From Mantis religiosa (taxonomy: Eukaryota > Arthropoda > Insecta > Mantodea > Mantidae): 64,000 nt of DNA. Under the pieces are notes generated by a model. That model saw only the letters and a list, made by a program, of their open reading frames with translations. It did no database searches and was not told the DNA's origin. Numbering within the stretch: the stretch's first letter is position 1; every line of letters begins with the position of its first letter. The stretch covers positions 107,260,645 to 107,324,644 of the forward strand of contig CM060954.1 of the NCBI GenBank assembly GCA_030765055.1, given 5' to 3'. The translations under genes and the position numbers were made by a program. Below, in pieces: positions 63,685 through 64,000 of this stretch.

Positions 63685-64000
63685 TAGTTCAGTTTTTCAT
63701 ATGTAACATTTTGATATTTTGAGAGACTAGTTTTGGAGGTTGTTGCTTCCATTTCCAACCTCGAAGGTCCAACTGTTGTCTGTTGTGTTGCCTTCAATCT
63801 TTATATTTCCATATTAAGATGTTCCCCAGCTGTCAGTTTGTTGTGGCTTATCACACCTTTTAATAACTTGGGATTTTCAAGGTTATGGTTTTTGTTCCAA
63901 AAGTGAAATGCTACTGCTGACTGCCTTATTGTTTCAATTTGATGTTTCTAAAATGTTCTTTGACTCTGGTTTATAGGTTTCTTTTAGCTTGCCCTATGTA
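63685..64000 (-). pseudogene. Penelope fragment at window edge (GIY-YIG and terminal sequence)
   Basis: Minus-strand translation from the right edge gives YIGQAKRNL, TRVKEHFRNIKLK, then HFW-like and LLKG-like segments in broken frames, ending near 63790. The GAGAGACTAGTTTTGGAGG block follows at 63720-63740. RT, if present, lies beyond the window. Confidence 0.65.

Overview
The window looks like a stretch of an insect genome: AT-rich, intron-containing and full of transposable elements. Few host sequences can be recognised. The last two coding exons of the TATA-binding protein gene lie at 4768-4862 and 13981-14057 (+), separated by a 9.1 kb intron packed with mobile elements. A likely terminal exon of a Ly6/three-finger GPI-anchored protein lies at 48395-48619 (+), and a possible terminal exon with a short Cys/His motif at 61534-61672 (-). 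The TBP sequence and the element types fit an insect. The density of Penelope-like elements and tRNA-derived SINEs suggests, weakly, a large hemimetabolous insect genome.

The centrepiece is a complete Polinton/Maverick (adintovirus-like) provirus at 26290-42762 (16,473 bp). It has ~0.84-0.86 kb terminal inverted repeats that match almost perfectly outside microsatellite tracts, and an exact 6-bp target duplication TACGTT. Its genes form blocks. At the left end are two small + strand genes, the first with three exons. A - strand late cluster reads phospholipase A2-like virion protein, adenain-type protease, minor capsid, major capsid. Divergent from it is a + strand cluster of packaging ATPase, fibre-like protein, a DUF8207-type protein and a chromodomain integrase. 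At the right end, on the - strand, a small spliced gene precedes protein-primed DNA polymerase B. The protease has no AUG at its natural start. It lies in the -1 frame of the PLA2 gene, directly behind a canonical A_AAA_AAC slippery heptamer at 30933-30939, so programmed -1 frameshifting is a strong hypothesis. The polymerase gene is intact except for one in-frame TAG at 39258-39260. The provirus sits in a decayed THAP/P-element-like transposase gene.

Flanking regions are layered transposon debris. On the left (1-26 kb): a Ty3/Gypsy gag-protease relic with its LTR, several Penelope-like elements (RT plus GIY-YIG) with hammerhead-ribozyme motifs in their tails, two mariners, a piggyBac inserted at TTAA inside a LINE tail, a short hAT element with exact 8-bp TSD inside a Mutator-like transposase relic, and several SINEs. 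On the right (43-64 kb): two more mariners, an RTE-like LINE split by a hAT (CGGBP1-like) insertion, an inverted Penelope pair centred on a perfect 98-bp hairpin, tandem repeats, foldback elements, and an LTR whose 3' end resembles the one at 1 kb.

Gene and intron models rest on reading frames, splice consensus and remembered family motifs. No database search was run.
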